Shown here piece by piece: positions 15,101 to 25,761 of a stretch of DNA of 64,000 nucleotides; the first letter of the stretch is position 1, and every line of letters starts with the position of its first letter. The position numbers were made by a program, and so were the translations under genes. Source of the stretch: Mytilisepta virgata (taxonomy: Eukaryota; Mollusca; Bivalvia; Mytilida; Mytilidae); NCBI GenBank assembly GCA_028015205.1, contig CM051517.1, positions 43,845,135 through 43,909,134 of the forward strand. The letters run 5' to 3'. The notes beneath the pieces were generated by a model. It ran no database searches and was not told the origin of the DNA. It was given only the letters and a program-made list of their open reading frames with translations.

Positions 15101-15464
15101 CTTAGTATTTGATTGTGTTCAAGTATTCAGTTTAATTCTACGACGGAAGGTTTACCATTGTCTCGTAAGAAAATGGAGATAAAAGATGAATAAATTTACA
15201 GGCAAATAACATATCACGATCGCACCAGATCAGCTCACTGGAAGCAAAAGAATCACAGTGGCAATATTCGTATCCGGTGGAAAATGTTTTTGTTTTGCGT
15301 TTTACGTCTATTATCACGTTGCGTTTTGTTGTCTTAAAGACCAAACCAACTATTGTTTATACGCACATCTCAGCGCATAAGTATTGTTCCATAAGACGTC
15401 TATGACGTTGATAGAAAATCCGCGAAACGGTGTTTCACATTCGCGTTATTTTTGAAAAGTTAAA
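12191..15464. other. No gene recognised
   Basis: AT-rich, with one faint relic of the short dispersed unit near 14500-14560 (-) and a relatively CpG-rich lead-in to the transposase-like fragment from about 15360. Confidence 0.5.
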
Positions 15465-15692
15465 ATGGCGTCGCGCTTGAAAGGGCGTTTCATTAAAACT
15501 AGTGAAAGGAAGCGCCGAAAAGACTGCCGAGAGCGAATGTCTAAAGTTAAAAGGAGGAAAACAGATTTTTATTATATACAAGAAACTCAAGATGCAAGCA
15601 AAATATGGAAAGAAGGGGAAAGAAGAATAATAGAACCAAAGCTACTGACACAGGAACTTATGAGGGGTTGTAATTGGTGTGGGAAAAACTGA
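15465..15692 (+). pseudogene. N-terminal fragment resembling a Mutator-like transposase protein
   Basis: A 75-codon frame opens MASRLKGRFIKTSERKRRKD and ends ERRIIEPKLLTQEL followed by GCNWCGKN and a stop. It has a strongly basic N terminus, then an R-R-I-hydrophobic stretch leading to a C-x-x-C pair. From memory, this arrangement matches the start of the 'Mutator-like transposase' proteins abundant in bivalves, where a zinc-knuckle Cys pair follows about 20 residues after an RRIVEL-type motif. Everything beyond the first C-x-x-C is missing, and no donor follows, so this looks like a truncated relic. The upstream 100 bases are relatively CpG-rich, fitting an element 5' end. The alternative is a short host gene. 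Confidence 0.45.
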
Positions 15693-15844
15693 ATTGTAAT
15701 GCCCTTTTCAATGTCTTCAGGATTTTACAAAGCCAGATTTAATGCAGAGTTTAAAAATTGTACAGAAACCTACATTTGATACACTTTAATCTTTCTGCTC
15801 TTTGAAGAGAGAGAGAGAGAGAAATGCATGTACGATGAATTGCC

Positions 15845-16054
15845 TACTGTAAATTCGGAAATTATTGCGATGTTTTTATTATTGCGAAAAATGCGACATT
15901 GTTATAATCGCAATTAATTAAACTCGCATTTTGGAATTTTTTATATGAATGAAGCAGGATTTTTCTCAATATCACAAAAATTAAAATCGCATTTTGATGT
16001 AAAATGACAAAATCGCAATAATAAATGCACGCAATAATTTCTGAATTTACAGTA
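15845..16054. mobile_element. Palindromic MITE (210 bp) with TA target site
   Basis: Inverted ends read CTGTAAATTCRGAAATTATT then GCG, flanked on both sides by TA, as expected for Tc1/mariner-type insertion. The interior is rich in TCGCAATAAT/ATTATTGCGA so most of the element can fold on itself. Confidence 0.75.
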
Positions 16055-16799
16055 TTAATTCTAAGAGGCAATTGTTTGACAGATGATGCACAGATTTTCG
16101 TATTTTCAAATGCGTATAAACATAGTTGTCGGAACCTACCCACTGGATTGGAGTGATGCGTAAGACTTATGGTTGAGCCGTAACAAATTGTCTGATATAC
16201 CCCTAACTACCGGTAGTACCAGACTCTAGTATGGCTATTCAAAGTTTCTGATGTTAACTTTTTTTTTTATGTAACCTGCATTGATAAGGCATAATAGCCA
16301 TAGTTACATTTTTTTTTTTCAAATTAGCAGTAAATAACTATCACTCCCGGGATTGATTCTGTGAGAGATGATCTAAGTGTGGTTCTCGATGACTTCGTCA
16401 AACCTATGTTTATTTGTTTTGTTTGATTGCTGTGACTTTCTAATTAACACTTGAATGATTGCAAATTTAAGTTTGGCTTTAGAACTGGAAACTTCGAATC
16501 AAAATTCGAAATATAACCCGAATTCGACTTTTAACTGGAGCACGAACTCGAACTCTTAGGTTAGTGTTGAAGCATCTACAAATGATAAGATCAGAAATAT
16601 TTTACCATATCATTCCAACCAATAACAAAATTGGTTTGAACGAGACTTACACTATGTACATCGCCGGCGACACGATGACTTGAAGGGAAAGTTATTTTTT
16701 GCTTATTGTGACGTCATGTTTATTGAGAAAACAAAACTAAGCTTGGCGTAGCTGAATATGTCATTTTTTCGGCGTTAAATCCGTTTTATTTTTCTTATG

Positions 16800-17250
16800 A
16801 AGTCGGTGACCTATCATTTTTTTGTCTTATTCTGACAACAATGAATAACTAAACACAGTATAAAAATTTAAGAAAAAAATCAATTACAGATTTTTCAAAA
16901 TTCAATAGAATATGCAGTAAAAATTTGCCCAAATTTGCGCGGGAAAAGCCTTTAGAGCAGAATACGTGGTCATTGCGTTATGGGAAACCGTTTTCTTTGT
17001 TACAATAAAAAAATATATATATTGAGGAAGCCAACACAAAAGTCCGTATAAAAATTCGACTTTCACGACGGAAATGGCATCATTCGAAAAATATGCTGTA
17101 AATTTAGCATCTGGCTGAATGTAAGCATTTTTTGCGGTACTATAGCAACGAAACGAATTCGGTGACCTATCTTTTTTATTCGCTAATATCGTTCAAAAAA
17201 CCACCAAGAACGAATATGTTGAGTTTCAAGAAAAAATCAATTACAGAAAT
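16800..17250 (+). repeat. Two diverged direct repeats, about 360 bp apart
   Basis: TCGGTGACCTATC-TTTTTT and AAGAAAAAATCAATTACAG appear in order at 16802-16892 and 17159-17248. Confidence 0.5.
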
Positions 17251-17403
17251 GATTAGTTGGTTTGGTCTTTAAAGGAGTGGTTGTAAAAAAGTTGAAGGCA
17301 TAATAAGAAAACAAAATACATAAAGTCTTAGTAAACTTCATGCATTGAAAATGTTATTTGGAACAGGTTATATTGCTTCTGTTTTTCGTATTAATTCTAA
17401 ATT

Positions 17404-17650
17404 CTAAATGGGCAGCATGGCGGGTGTCCTGCAGGAAGCACAGACTGCTTACTCTTTCCGGAGCACCTGAGTCTACACCCGGTTTTTTTGTGGGGTCCAT
17501 GTTAAGTTCATATGTTTTTAGTTTTTAATTGTAGTGCATTTGGTTTTGGTTTGTCTTCGTTGTTCCCCGGAGTTAATCAGTTGTTTCGATGTTCCCCTCC
17601 TTCGAATACCCCTTTGGTATTTGTGGACTTTACTTCTAATATACAGTAAT
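17404..17650 (+). repeat. Fragment of an abundant mussel dispersed repeat
   Basis: CTGCAGGAAGCACAGACTGC, CCGGAGCACCTGAGTC and CCCTTTGGTATTTGTGGAC occur in the order I recall for a very common Mytilus repeat. Recognition is from memory only. Confidence 0.5.
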
Positions 17651-18410
17651 AAGAACAACATCTGGTTTTGATCCTTTAACTTCAGATAATTTTTTTAATC
17701 ATGATACTTTAAATTGACCCGTACTACCAACCCCTCTTAAGATATTTCCAATCTAACCAAATTTTTGGTCTTTTATTCGTACAGTTTGAATTTCCCAGTT
17801 GACGTTTCTTTCAATGGATGAACAAAATTATGCCACTCTACAGTTGAAATGCGATTAACGCCTACTTTCTCAAAATTAGCTTGATTGACATTGCTTTGTA
17901 AATTATCAACGAAGTAACACTTGTAAGAATAATGTCTTTGATTTTAATATCCGTGTTAGTAAAACATGAAACAAATACCTCCAAAACATAAAAACAACAT
18001 CGGAAATTGTGTCTGGAATTTGAGTAAGAATTACAGAAGTCGCTAATCAAGTTGATCATCTGTGACTGAGTTATCGGACAATATGTTGATATATGGCTGT
18101 TATTACATGACATTGACCGGACTCTTAAGCAGTCTGATGGCGATAAGTATCAAATAAGACATGTTTTATTTTCCAGTGTCAGGATAGATGAAGTCGTAAA
18201 ATCACCTTTCTATCATACAAACATATATAAATGGAACTTTGAAATCAAGTTTCCAACATACAGCCGAATAAATTACTAACTAAAATGAACAATCATTAAC
18301 AATTGATCTTATGCTAACTTTAATTTATCCAAGGTTCCAGAGGAAAAATAATTTAAAAACGTTTTAAAAATGTTTTTCCCTTGGTTAAAGTAGACATGAT
18401 ATGTTTGAAT

Positions 18411-18446
18411 TTTTGTTTGTTTAGTTGGGGTTTTACGCCGTTTTCG
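18411..18446 (-). repeat. Tail fragment of the same SINE family
   Basis: TTGTTTGTTTAGTTGGGGTT followed by TTACGCCGTTTTC equals the tail of the two larger copies; the rest is lost. Confidence 0.6.
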
Positions 18447-18718
18447 AATATATCTCGAAGTAAGTTAGGAGCTTTACACTGAATGCATTCAAAAGTTAAA
18501 GAACAAAAATCTTTGAAAATAAAATCTTAGACCTTGACCTTCATTTTAAAACAAACCAATTCCTTTTCTTACACTATTTTAGAAATATTTTTTCAAAGAA
18601 CGGAGAGTACAATATTAGTTGTACAGTCAGTTACAGGGGGGGGGGGGGGGGTTACGCAATATTTGGAGTGCCTGAAAAAAGTTTAGAACAATTTGTTAAC
18701 AGAAAATACTGAAAGCGG

Positions 18719-18815
18719 ATCACGTGATTTCAAGGAAGGGGGATATATATCGCGGAGACGGGATACAAAAAAAATCGGGGCATGTAGCGAATCACGTGAT
18801 TTCAAGGAAGGGAGA
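18719..18815 (+). repeat. Short direct repeat after a G18 run
   Basis: ATCACGTGATTTCAAGGAAG followed by GG occurs at 18719 and 18790; both contain the CACGTG E-box. A run of 18 G sits at 18633-18650. Confidence 0.6.
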
Positions 18816-19533
18816 TACAATAATTGATAAGGATACTATATAGCCAACGGAAAGACAGCATTTTTAACACAGTCGGGATAATGCCAATTTGGTAATCTGG
18901 ATTAAAAATGGGTCATTTCTTGCACAGCAGCTTAACATTTAAAGCACGCTCACTATAGCTCACAAATGACCTTCAAGTTTCAAAGACTTACTCAGTTACA
19001 AAACCCATTTAAAGAAGATCAGTCTTAACGAAACCAATAAAAAACATGTGATCAGGCAGATGTTCGATAACTGCAATGCTACATATGATAATAATTAAAA
19101 TTGACAGTGTCTTGATTTATTAAAGTCCTTTTTATTCCTTCAAAATACAAAGCATAAGCATTCTTGGAAAACTCGTTATAAATATTATATTTTTATACAG
19201 CATTTTCAATTGTTACAGGAACAGAAATATTAACACATCTGTGTAGTCCATCAGAATTATGTAATAACAAATTGTACTGAAGAAATAAAGACAGTTTATG
19301 GGCGATGCTTCTTCCGTATTGAACTATCTGACAGATAACAGTTTTTTTAATTATGAAGTTGTCAATCTCTTATTAATTGTTTCGCAGGAACCAGACAGTG
19401 AATTTACATGTCAGTCAGGTATATAACACGTACTATTAACTTAGTGTATTTCCCTACACCTGTCTCATCCTGTAGAGTTCTGTAGAAAACTCAATACAAC
19501 GGCCCGACCTGACGTCACAAACGTTAACGGAAG

Positions 19534-19683
19534 ATGGCGGATAACCCACAGTTATCAACGACGTCACAATGTTTTGACCCAATGTTATCAAGATTTGACC
19601 TGAAGTTACCAGGATTGGAAAACGTAGAAAAATTCAGGATTGCATCTATCCTGGACCTTAGTATTAGTAAAATTAAAAAATAG
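19534..19683 (+). CDS. Candidate small ORF (49 codons)
   Basis: The ATG in a good context (AAGATGG) opens 49 codons starting MADNPQLSTTSQCFDPMLS and ending SILDLSISKIKK. Composition is balanced and protein-like rather than AT-driven, unlike most frames here. A TGACGTCA (19511) lies 23 bp before the ATG and a second GACGTCAC inside the frame. It may be a small protein, a first exon with an unseen donor (a weak GTATTA lies near 19660), or a fragment of a duplicated gene. I do not recognise it. Confidence 0.3.
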   Translation: MADNPQLSTTSQCFDPMLSRFDLKLPGLENVEKFRIASILDLSISKIKK

Positions 19684-20850
19684 CCCACAAGGGCCCACAA
19701 TCCCTCCCTGATATAGAGGAATCAAATTTTCCTTTCTCTCTCTTAAAAATTCTATTGTAACTCTCGAACAGACACAAGAGAGACTGATGACAACAATTAA
19801 TTATTGGTGTTTACCCTTATAGTGTAGTACAGCAATTATTCCATTGACGTGTACCTTTAAGTTCTAACTTTTAATGACATGTTTCGGTTAATTAACAGAA
19901 AAAACAATGACAGTTATGGTAAAGAGGCTCAATAAAAATAGCATGTAATGAGGTTGAAAAATATATAGTAATAAATCATTATGATCATTTGCAATAAATA
20001 TGATGAACTGAGTTTTATATGCAATGTTTGTAGCCTACCAGGATCTCATCTTTGATGGGAAGTTGAACGCAATGCCATCATTAACTAAGCCAACAACAGC
20101 TATTATAAACCTAGTTCAAGTTATCTGTAATTATAAAAACCTCGAACAAATGCATTTCAGTTACATGTCATATCAAAATAAGAATGGTTATCCCAATCGA
20201 TTCATATCATTCATTCGTCTAAATGAAGAAGTTTGAAGATGAATGTGAATTTACAGGGACTTAATTCTTATTTAATATTTATAACGAATTACTCTGCGGT
20301 CTACATTCAGGGGAAAGGGAAATTTACTCGTAACATGTTTCCATTGGTAAAAAAAAATTTACTCAGCAATTTATTAATGTTGTTTATCATATATTTAGTA
20401 GTAAATACAGTAGTTTGGAATATTTGATAAATAGCCTGCTGTTTAATCCGTATCGCTCAACTTTGATGCGCACCCTTTATCACACCCCTTTATCGCATGT
20501 CTACCCTTTATCACACCCCTTTATCACATGGCTTACCCTTTATCACATAGCTTTTTTTCATTTTTTTTCAATTTTCCTTTTTTGTATTTTTTTTATTTTT
20601 TTGTTATTTGTTTTTTTTTGGGGGGGGGGCAAATTTTTTTTTTTTTTTTTTTGGGGGGGGGGGTAAATTAAAAAAAATAATAATAAAAAAAAGTAATTTT
20701 TTCCCGATTATTTGACTTTTTTTCAACCCCCCCCTATTTTTTTTATTTTTTATTTCACAAAATATTTTCCCCAATCAATTTCATTTGTAGAAGTAGACTT
20801 TAATTTGGAAAATTTGAAGTCCTCTGTTTAAATATATGATAAAGTGTATA

Positions 20851-20977
20851 ATACATGTTAAAATCTGTATCACATGCTGTATCAACCTCGACCAATATCA
20901 GCCCTCGGGCCAAGGCCCTCTGGCTGATATTGGTTTCTCGGGTTGATACAGCATGTGATACAGATTTTACCATGTAT
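20851..20977. repeat. Long hairpin (copy 1), GC-rich apex
   Basis: Arms of about 55 bp (ATACATGTTAAAATCTGTAT, CACATGCTGTATCAAC, CCAATATCAGCC) pair with their inverted copies around an apex CTCGGGCCAAGGCCCTC. It would fold as one stem in DNA or RNA. Confidence 0.8.
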
Positions 20978-21476
20978 TATTCTCTATTTATACAATGCAA
21001 TACAATAAAAAACTTTATCATATATTTAGTAGTAAATACAGTAGTTTTGAATATTTGATAAATAGCCTGCTGTTTAATCCGTATCGCTCAACTTTTATGC
21101 ACACCCTTTATCACACCCCTTTATCGCATGTCTACCCTTTATCACACCCCTTTATCACATGGCTTACCCTTTATCACATAGCTTTTTTTCATTTTTTTTT
21201 CAATTTTACTTTTTTGTATTTTTTTTCTTTGTTATTTGTTTTTTTGTGGGGGGGGGGGGCGAAATTTTGGGGGGGGGGGGGGTAAATTTAAAAAAAAAAC
21301 AAATGTTCAAATTTTTTCCCGATTATTTGACTTTTATTCAACGCCCCCCCCCCCCCCCCTATTTTTTTTATTTTTTATTTCACAAAATATTTTCCCCAAT
21401 CAATTTCATTTGTAGCAGTATACTTTAATTTGGAAAATTTGAAGTCCTCTGTTTAAATATATGATAAAGTGTATAA

Positions 21477-21603
21477 TACATGTTAAAATCTGTATCACAT
21501 GCTGTATCAACCTCGACCAATATCAGCCCTCGGGCCAAGGCCCTCTGGCTGATATTGGTTTCTCGGGTTGACACAGTATGTGATACAGATTTTACCATGT
21601 ATT
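21477..21603. repeat. Long hairpin (copy 2), GC-rich apex
   Basis: Same hairpin as 20851-20977 inside the second tandem unit; differs by two changes on the right arm (GACACAGTATG). Confidence 0.8.
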
Positions 21604-22669
21604 ATTCTCTATTATAATAAATAATGTTTCATAACAAAACAATGAACACTTAAGGAAAATATCAATCAAAATCCGACAAACTTGCAAACACCCAGAACAA
21701 CAACGAAGAGATAAACATACTTTCGACATGTTTTGGTAATAAATGTCATCAATGGTTACTATGGTTACTTACTTTGCAACATTCTGTGCATTCTATGATG
21801 CCAAATTTTATGCGTGAGATTCAATTTCAACCATTCCTTAGCAACAGTATTTTGACCACTGAAACAGAAGGGATCCTGTTTTAAGCGATACATGTACAAG
21901 TAGCGTAGTTAAACTAATTTATTTGTACAGTGTACTGGGTTACTACTCTTCAGTTCTTGTTCGATATTTCAAAACAATAAATACATATACCAGATCTGGT
22001 AAGAAAATTGTCGTTCGTAGATTACTCATGGTTGACTGAATCAAACGTTCATAAAATTAGAATATCATGTATGAGCATGTAAAAGTACAGTCTTGGTAGT
22101 TAACAAGGAAGTGCATTGAACACACAAATGTACCGGTCGTTGTCTTTTCATTTGAAGTAACATTTGACCCTACTTGTCAATTTATATAATATTAGTTAAA
22201 CCGCACCTAATCTAAAATATTAATGTGTTATAGGAAGATGCAGGCGATGTGTAAAATTAAACAATAACACTTTGCTGCGTTTGGTACAATGTCGATTTAT
22301 TATATAAACTGTGGACATTTATCAGTTTTATTAGACATTTATCATGCAAAGGTCTTCTTTCATCATATGAAATGTGGTGTATGTAGTTTCTACTTGTCTA
22401 TGGGCGTCTAAATGCCTGCTGCAGAATTTATTATAGTCTGGTATATTGATGTGTTATTATCATTAATTTTTAATAAAGTTTGTCATTTATCATAGATATT
22501 AATTCATTTACAGTGTCTTCTTGCACTTGGTTCATTGGCCAATTCTTTTTTTTATTGTTTTTGATCATATTTGCAAAAAATCTAAAATAGCAAAACATGT
22601 ATTTATTTTTTTTATAAAAATTCAGAACTGTCCCTTTTGGATGCAGAAGAGTAACAAATAAAATATAAC

Positions 22670-22790
22670 AAATAAAATTCTTCGGTTCCAATTTTGATGC
22701 ACAAGACGCACAGAATGTGCAAATTACGTCGATGTACGACTCATCAGTTGTGCTCAAGGCATAAAATGTTGAAAACCAAAACAACAATCC
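22670..22790 (-). repeat. Relic of short dispersed unit (copy B)
   Basis: The minus strand reads ACTGATGAGTCGTACATCGA then CG, GTGCATCAAAATTGGAACCG. It is close to the 'CTGATGAGTCTT...CGACGAAACGCGCG' unit I recall from Mytilus. The minus-strand open frame across it is a shadow. Confidence 0.55.
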
Positions 22791-22973
22791 AAAAATTTGA
22801 AGAGCAAATTAAGAAATAAATGCTTAACTAACAGATTTTAAGAAATACTTTAAAATTATGTTTATAAAATTATTAAGTTGAGGAAGATTTTTGAGCTTTC
22901 TAGATTAAAAGCAACTATCATTCAATTCAAGACGGTTAAAACAAATGATGTATTCCGTTCCATTAGACGGTTA

Positions 22974-24272
22974 AATATAGATTCTCCTTCAGCTAAGAGC
23001 GAGTTATAATTTCCCCACCGAGATAGTTAAATTTTTATTTTCTACAAGCGAGCTATAGCGATCATGTTAAAATCTAAAATTTAACTATCGAGGGTGGAGA
23101 AATTCTATAACTCACGAGCAAATTGAAGGAGAATCTGTTTTTCCTATGATTTTCACCAAAAACCTCAAGAAATGCCGTTGCTACGCATTTTATTTACATG
23201 AACGCCATTTCGGAACTTCTTTAGTTTATCTTTGCAATAAAGGTAAAAAAAACGGCTGGAATTCCCGTGCCGAAATTTAATCACCGGGATATGGTTAAAA
23301 ATGTATTTTTTCCGACCGATAAAGCACGCCAAGAATAGGAGAAAATATACTTTGCAAAACCCTTTGAAAGCCAAGGAGACTGTCTTGGGCATACGAATAT
23401 AACATGAGACACATTTTTGACTATTCTTTATTTTGTTAATTTGGGCATTTGAACAGCCTTAAACATTCTGTCATCAAGTTATAAAGAGAGAATAATTTAA
23501 AAGAGAATTAAATATAGATTCTCCTTCATGTACGAGTGAGTTATGGAATTTCTCCTCCCGAGAGAGTTAAATTTTCGATTTTCAACACGCGAGCTTTTGC
23601 GAGCGTGTTAAAATCTAAAATTTAACTATTGAGGGTGGAGAAATTCCATAACTCGCGAGTAAATTGGAGGAGAATCTGTTTCTCCTATGATTTTCGACAA
23701 AAACCTCAAGAAAATGTCGTTGCTAAGTAGTTTGTTTACATAGTCGTCATTTCGGAACTTCTTTAATTTATCATTCCAATAACGGTACCAAAAACGCCCG
23801 TAAATCCCACGTAGAAATTTAATCACCGGGAAGTGGTTTAAAATATTACATATTTTTATTCCACCGATTAAACACGTCAAGAATAGGAGAAATATAGATT
23901 CTCCTTCAGATACGAGTGAGTTATGGAATTTCTCCACCCGAGATAGTTAAATTATCGATTTTCAACACGCGGGCCTTTAGCAAGCGTGTTAAAATCTAAA
24001 ATTTAACTATTGAGGGTGGAGAAATTCCATAACTCGCGAGTAAATTGAAGGAGAATCTGTTTCTCCTATGATCTTCGACAAAAACCTCAAGAAAATGTCG
24101 TTGCTAAGTAGTTTGTTTACATAGACGTCATTTCGGAACTTCTCTAATTTATTATTCCAATAACGGTACAAAAAACGCCGGTAATTCCAACGTAGGAATT
24201 TAATCACCGGGAAGTGGTTAAAAATATTATGTATTTTTATTCCACCAATTAAACACGTCAAGAATAGGAGAA
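22974..24272. repeat. Triplicated 380-bp foldback unit upstream of the GPCR exon
   Basis: Units start at 22974, 23511 and 23891; the last two are exactly 380 bp apart. Each begins AATATAGATTCTCCTTCA and contains a hairpin whose arms (GAGTTATGGAATTTCTCC ... and GGAGAAATTCCATAACTCGC) enclose AACACGCGAGC-GCGAGCGTGTT. The second half (CCTCAAGAAAATGTCGTTGC to ATTCCACCGATTAAACACG) is a direct repeat. Similar minus-strand peptides in all three are shadows of the repeat. Confidence 0.85.
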
Positions 24273-24477
24273 ATAGAATTTCACATTTGTAGCCCTTGCT
24301 GTGAAAACCATAACGTTATAATAGAATCTATAGGACGGGAAAAGGCGTGTGATTCTTTTGAACAATCAATCTCTACTGTCTCTGACATTTTAGTCTGAAT
24401 TACAACAATTGAAACTTCAGAGCTGTTATGTAAATCTAACAAAATGGTAAAATCCAATATTTTTTTTTATTTTTCAG

Positions 24478-25761
24478 GCTGATATAATGAACAACAACAC
24501 ATTGGATATTTTGAGCTTCACAACGCCAATTTGGACAAATAATCCAAATGCAACTGAGAATGAAACAATATATATGGTTAATCCAACCGATTATTATGAG
24601 AAATATGTACCGGAAGCTAAAATAGTTGATAGATATGTCACTCCCCTTACTTATGTTCTTGGATTTCCGGGAAATGTTTTTGCACTATACATATGGCTAC
24701 AAAGAAGAATGTTGAATTCCTCTGGATATTATTTAGCAGCATTAGCACTGACGGATTTAATTTTTCTAACATTGCAAGTGTTTCACGAAATAAATGATAA
24801 CTGGGATGTACGAGTGTTGGATGTGAAGTTCGTCTGTGAATTTTATCCTATAATATTTTTGACTTCTCAGTTTTTGTCACCGCTGTTAGTACTTTCATTT
24901 ACAGTGGAGCGATATATCTCAATCTGTCATCCATTTAAACGGGAAAAATTCTGCACAACCAAACGCGCTAGAACTGTGATCGTTTGCCTTGCAGTTTTCT
25001 GTTTTTGCTTAAATATAATTCAAGGATATTTTTGGTCTTTCGATTCCAAACTTGGAAAATGTCTTCCTCGGCCTTCAGCAATAGAAGGAGACGATAAATC
25101 ACTTTGGTCTATTTGGACCTGGTGTTCGGAAACCTTAGTGTTTATGTTAGTACCATTACTTATGCTGTTTTTCAATGTTCTTGTCATTAATGAAGCAAGA
25201 AGACTCTCGAAGTTTGAGAAGCATCAGTTAAAATCACATGCAAAGTCACATGGTAATGCGACTACTTTGATGTTATTAGCCACATCTTTTTACCAAATAT
25301 GTACAACACTACCTATAACAATAGTGGTAACACTGTATGTAGTGTACAGTCCACCAATTGACACTACGGTACTGGTCAACAGCACTATGCCTTACCTACC
25401 AGACAATTCAACTTTCAATTTAATAAACGAATCGGCACTACCTGAAAAATGGTCCAGCCATTTCACGTATGTCCTCGTAAAAGATATTATTGAGGAAATC
25501 GGTTTGACTCATTATGCTGGCAAATTTTATATTTATCTAATAACGGGTAAAATATTCCGAGAGGAATTTGTATTTTTCATTCAAAGAGTATTCTGTGGTG
25601 CCGAGAAAAAATCCGTGGCTTCCTGGAATACAGAATACACAAGTGTTCGAACATATGTCCCTGGAGAACACAACAATATGACAGTGCGCATGGTCAATGG
25701 GCAAGCAAACGGGCATAGTGCAAATGACAAATTAGTTGATAATTCGGAGACTCCATTATGA
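24478..25761 (+). CDS. Class A (rhodopsin-like) G protein-coupled receptor, neuropeptide-receptor type, coding exon
   Basis: A plasma-membrane seven-helix receptor expected to couple an extracellular ligand, probably a neuropeptide, to G proteins; the ligand cannot be read from sequence. The ATG at 24487 gives 424 residues. TM1 is about 51-74 (GN pair at 62-63), TM2 81-101 (LALTD, D2.50 at 90), TM3 114-142 with disulfide Cys117 and ERY at 141-143 in place of DRY, TM4 161-183, ECL2 Cys192, TM5 207-236 (Pro223), TM6 257-286 (Pro276, no CWxP), TM7 about 326-352. NPxxY is replaced by K346-F347-x-x-Y350, followed by GKIFREEF and a palmitoylation candidate Cys370. N-glycosylation sequons lie at N3, N21, N25 and in an unusually long third extracellular loop (N298, N307, N314). 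A pyrimidine-rich acceptor ends at 24477 and GCT GAT ATA lies in frame before the ATG, so an upstream exon exists. All coding helices are in one exon, as is common for this class in lophotrochozoans. The GPCR call is firm; the subfamily (FMRFamide-receptor-like or orphan) is inference. Confidence 0.95.
   Translation, partial: ADIMNNNTLDILSFTTPIWTNNPNATENETIYMVNPTDYYEKYVPEAKIVDRYVTPLTYVLGFPGNVFALYIWLQRRMLNSSGYYLAALALTDLIFLTLQVFHEINDNWDVRVLDVKFVCEFYPIIFLTSQFLSPLLVLSFTVERYISICHPFKREKFCTTKRARTVIVCLAVFCFCLNIIQGYFWSFDSKLGKCLPRPSAIEGDDKSLWSIWTWCSETLVFMLVPLLMLFFNVLVINEARRLSKFEKHQLKSHAKSHGNATTLMLLATSFYQICTTLPITIVVTLYVVYSPPIDTTVLVNSTMPYLPDNSTFNLINESALPEKWSSHFTYVLVKDIIEEIGLTHYAGKFYIYLITGKIFREEFVFFIQRVFCGAEKKSVASWNTEYTSVRTYVPGEHNNMTVRMVNGQANGHSANDKLVDNSETPL

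Larger units (their letters stand above)
20391..21610 (+). repeat. 631-bp tandem duplication with hairpin and homopolymer core
   Basis: Sequence from 20391 recurs from 21022. Each copy has a short array of ACCCTTTATCACA units, a T/G-homopolymer block (G runs of 9-14, T runs up to 18), an AATATTTTCCCCAATCAATT block, and a long palindrome. The frames in it are homopolymer artefacts. Confidence 0.85.

Noticed and set aside
20415..21428. Several overlapping frames rich in Phe and Gly
   Set aside because: They translate T and G homopolymers inside a tandem duplication; no codon structure.
22470..22787. 105-codon minus-strand frame, longest after the GPCR
   Set aside because: Spans a relic dispersed repeat (copy B) and AT-rich DNA; Phe/Tyr/Lys/Asn-dominated composition.
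23165..24261. Three similar minus-strand peptides of 75-103 residues
   Set aside because: Similarity follows the DNA repeat units; frames are of different length, lack splice or start support and sit in foldback repeats.
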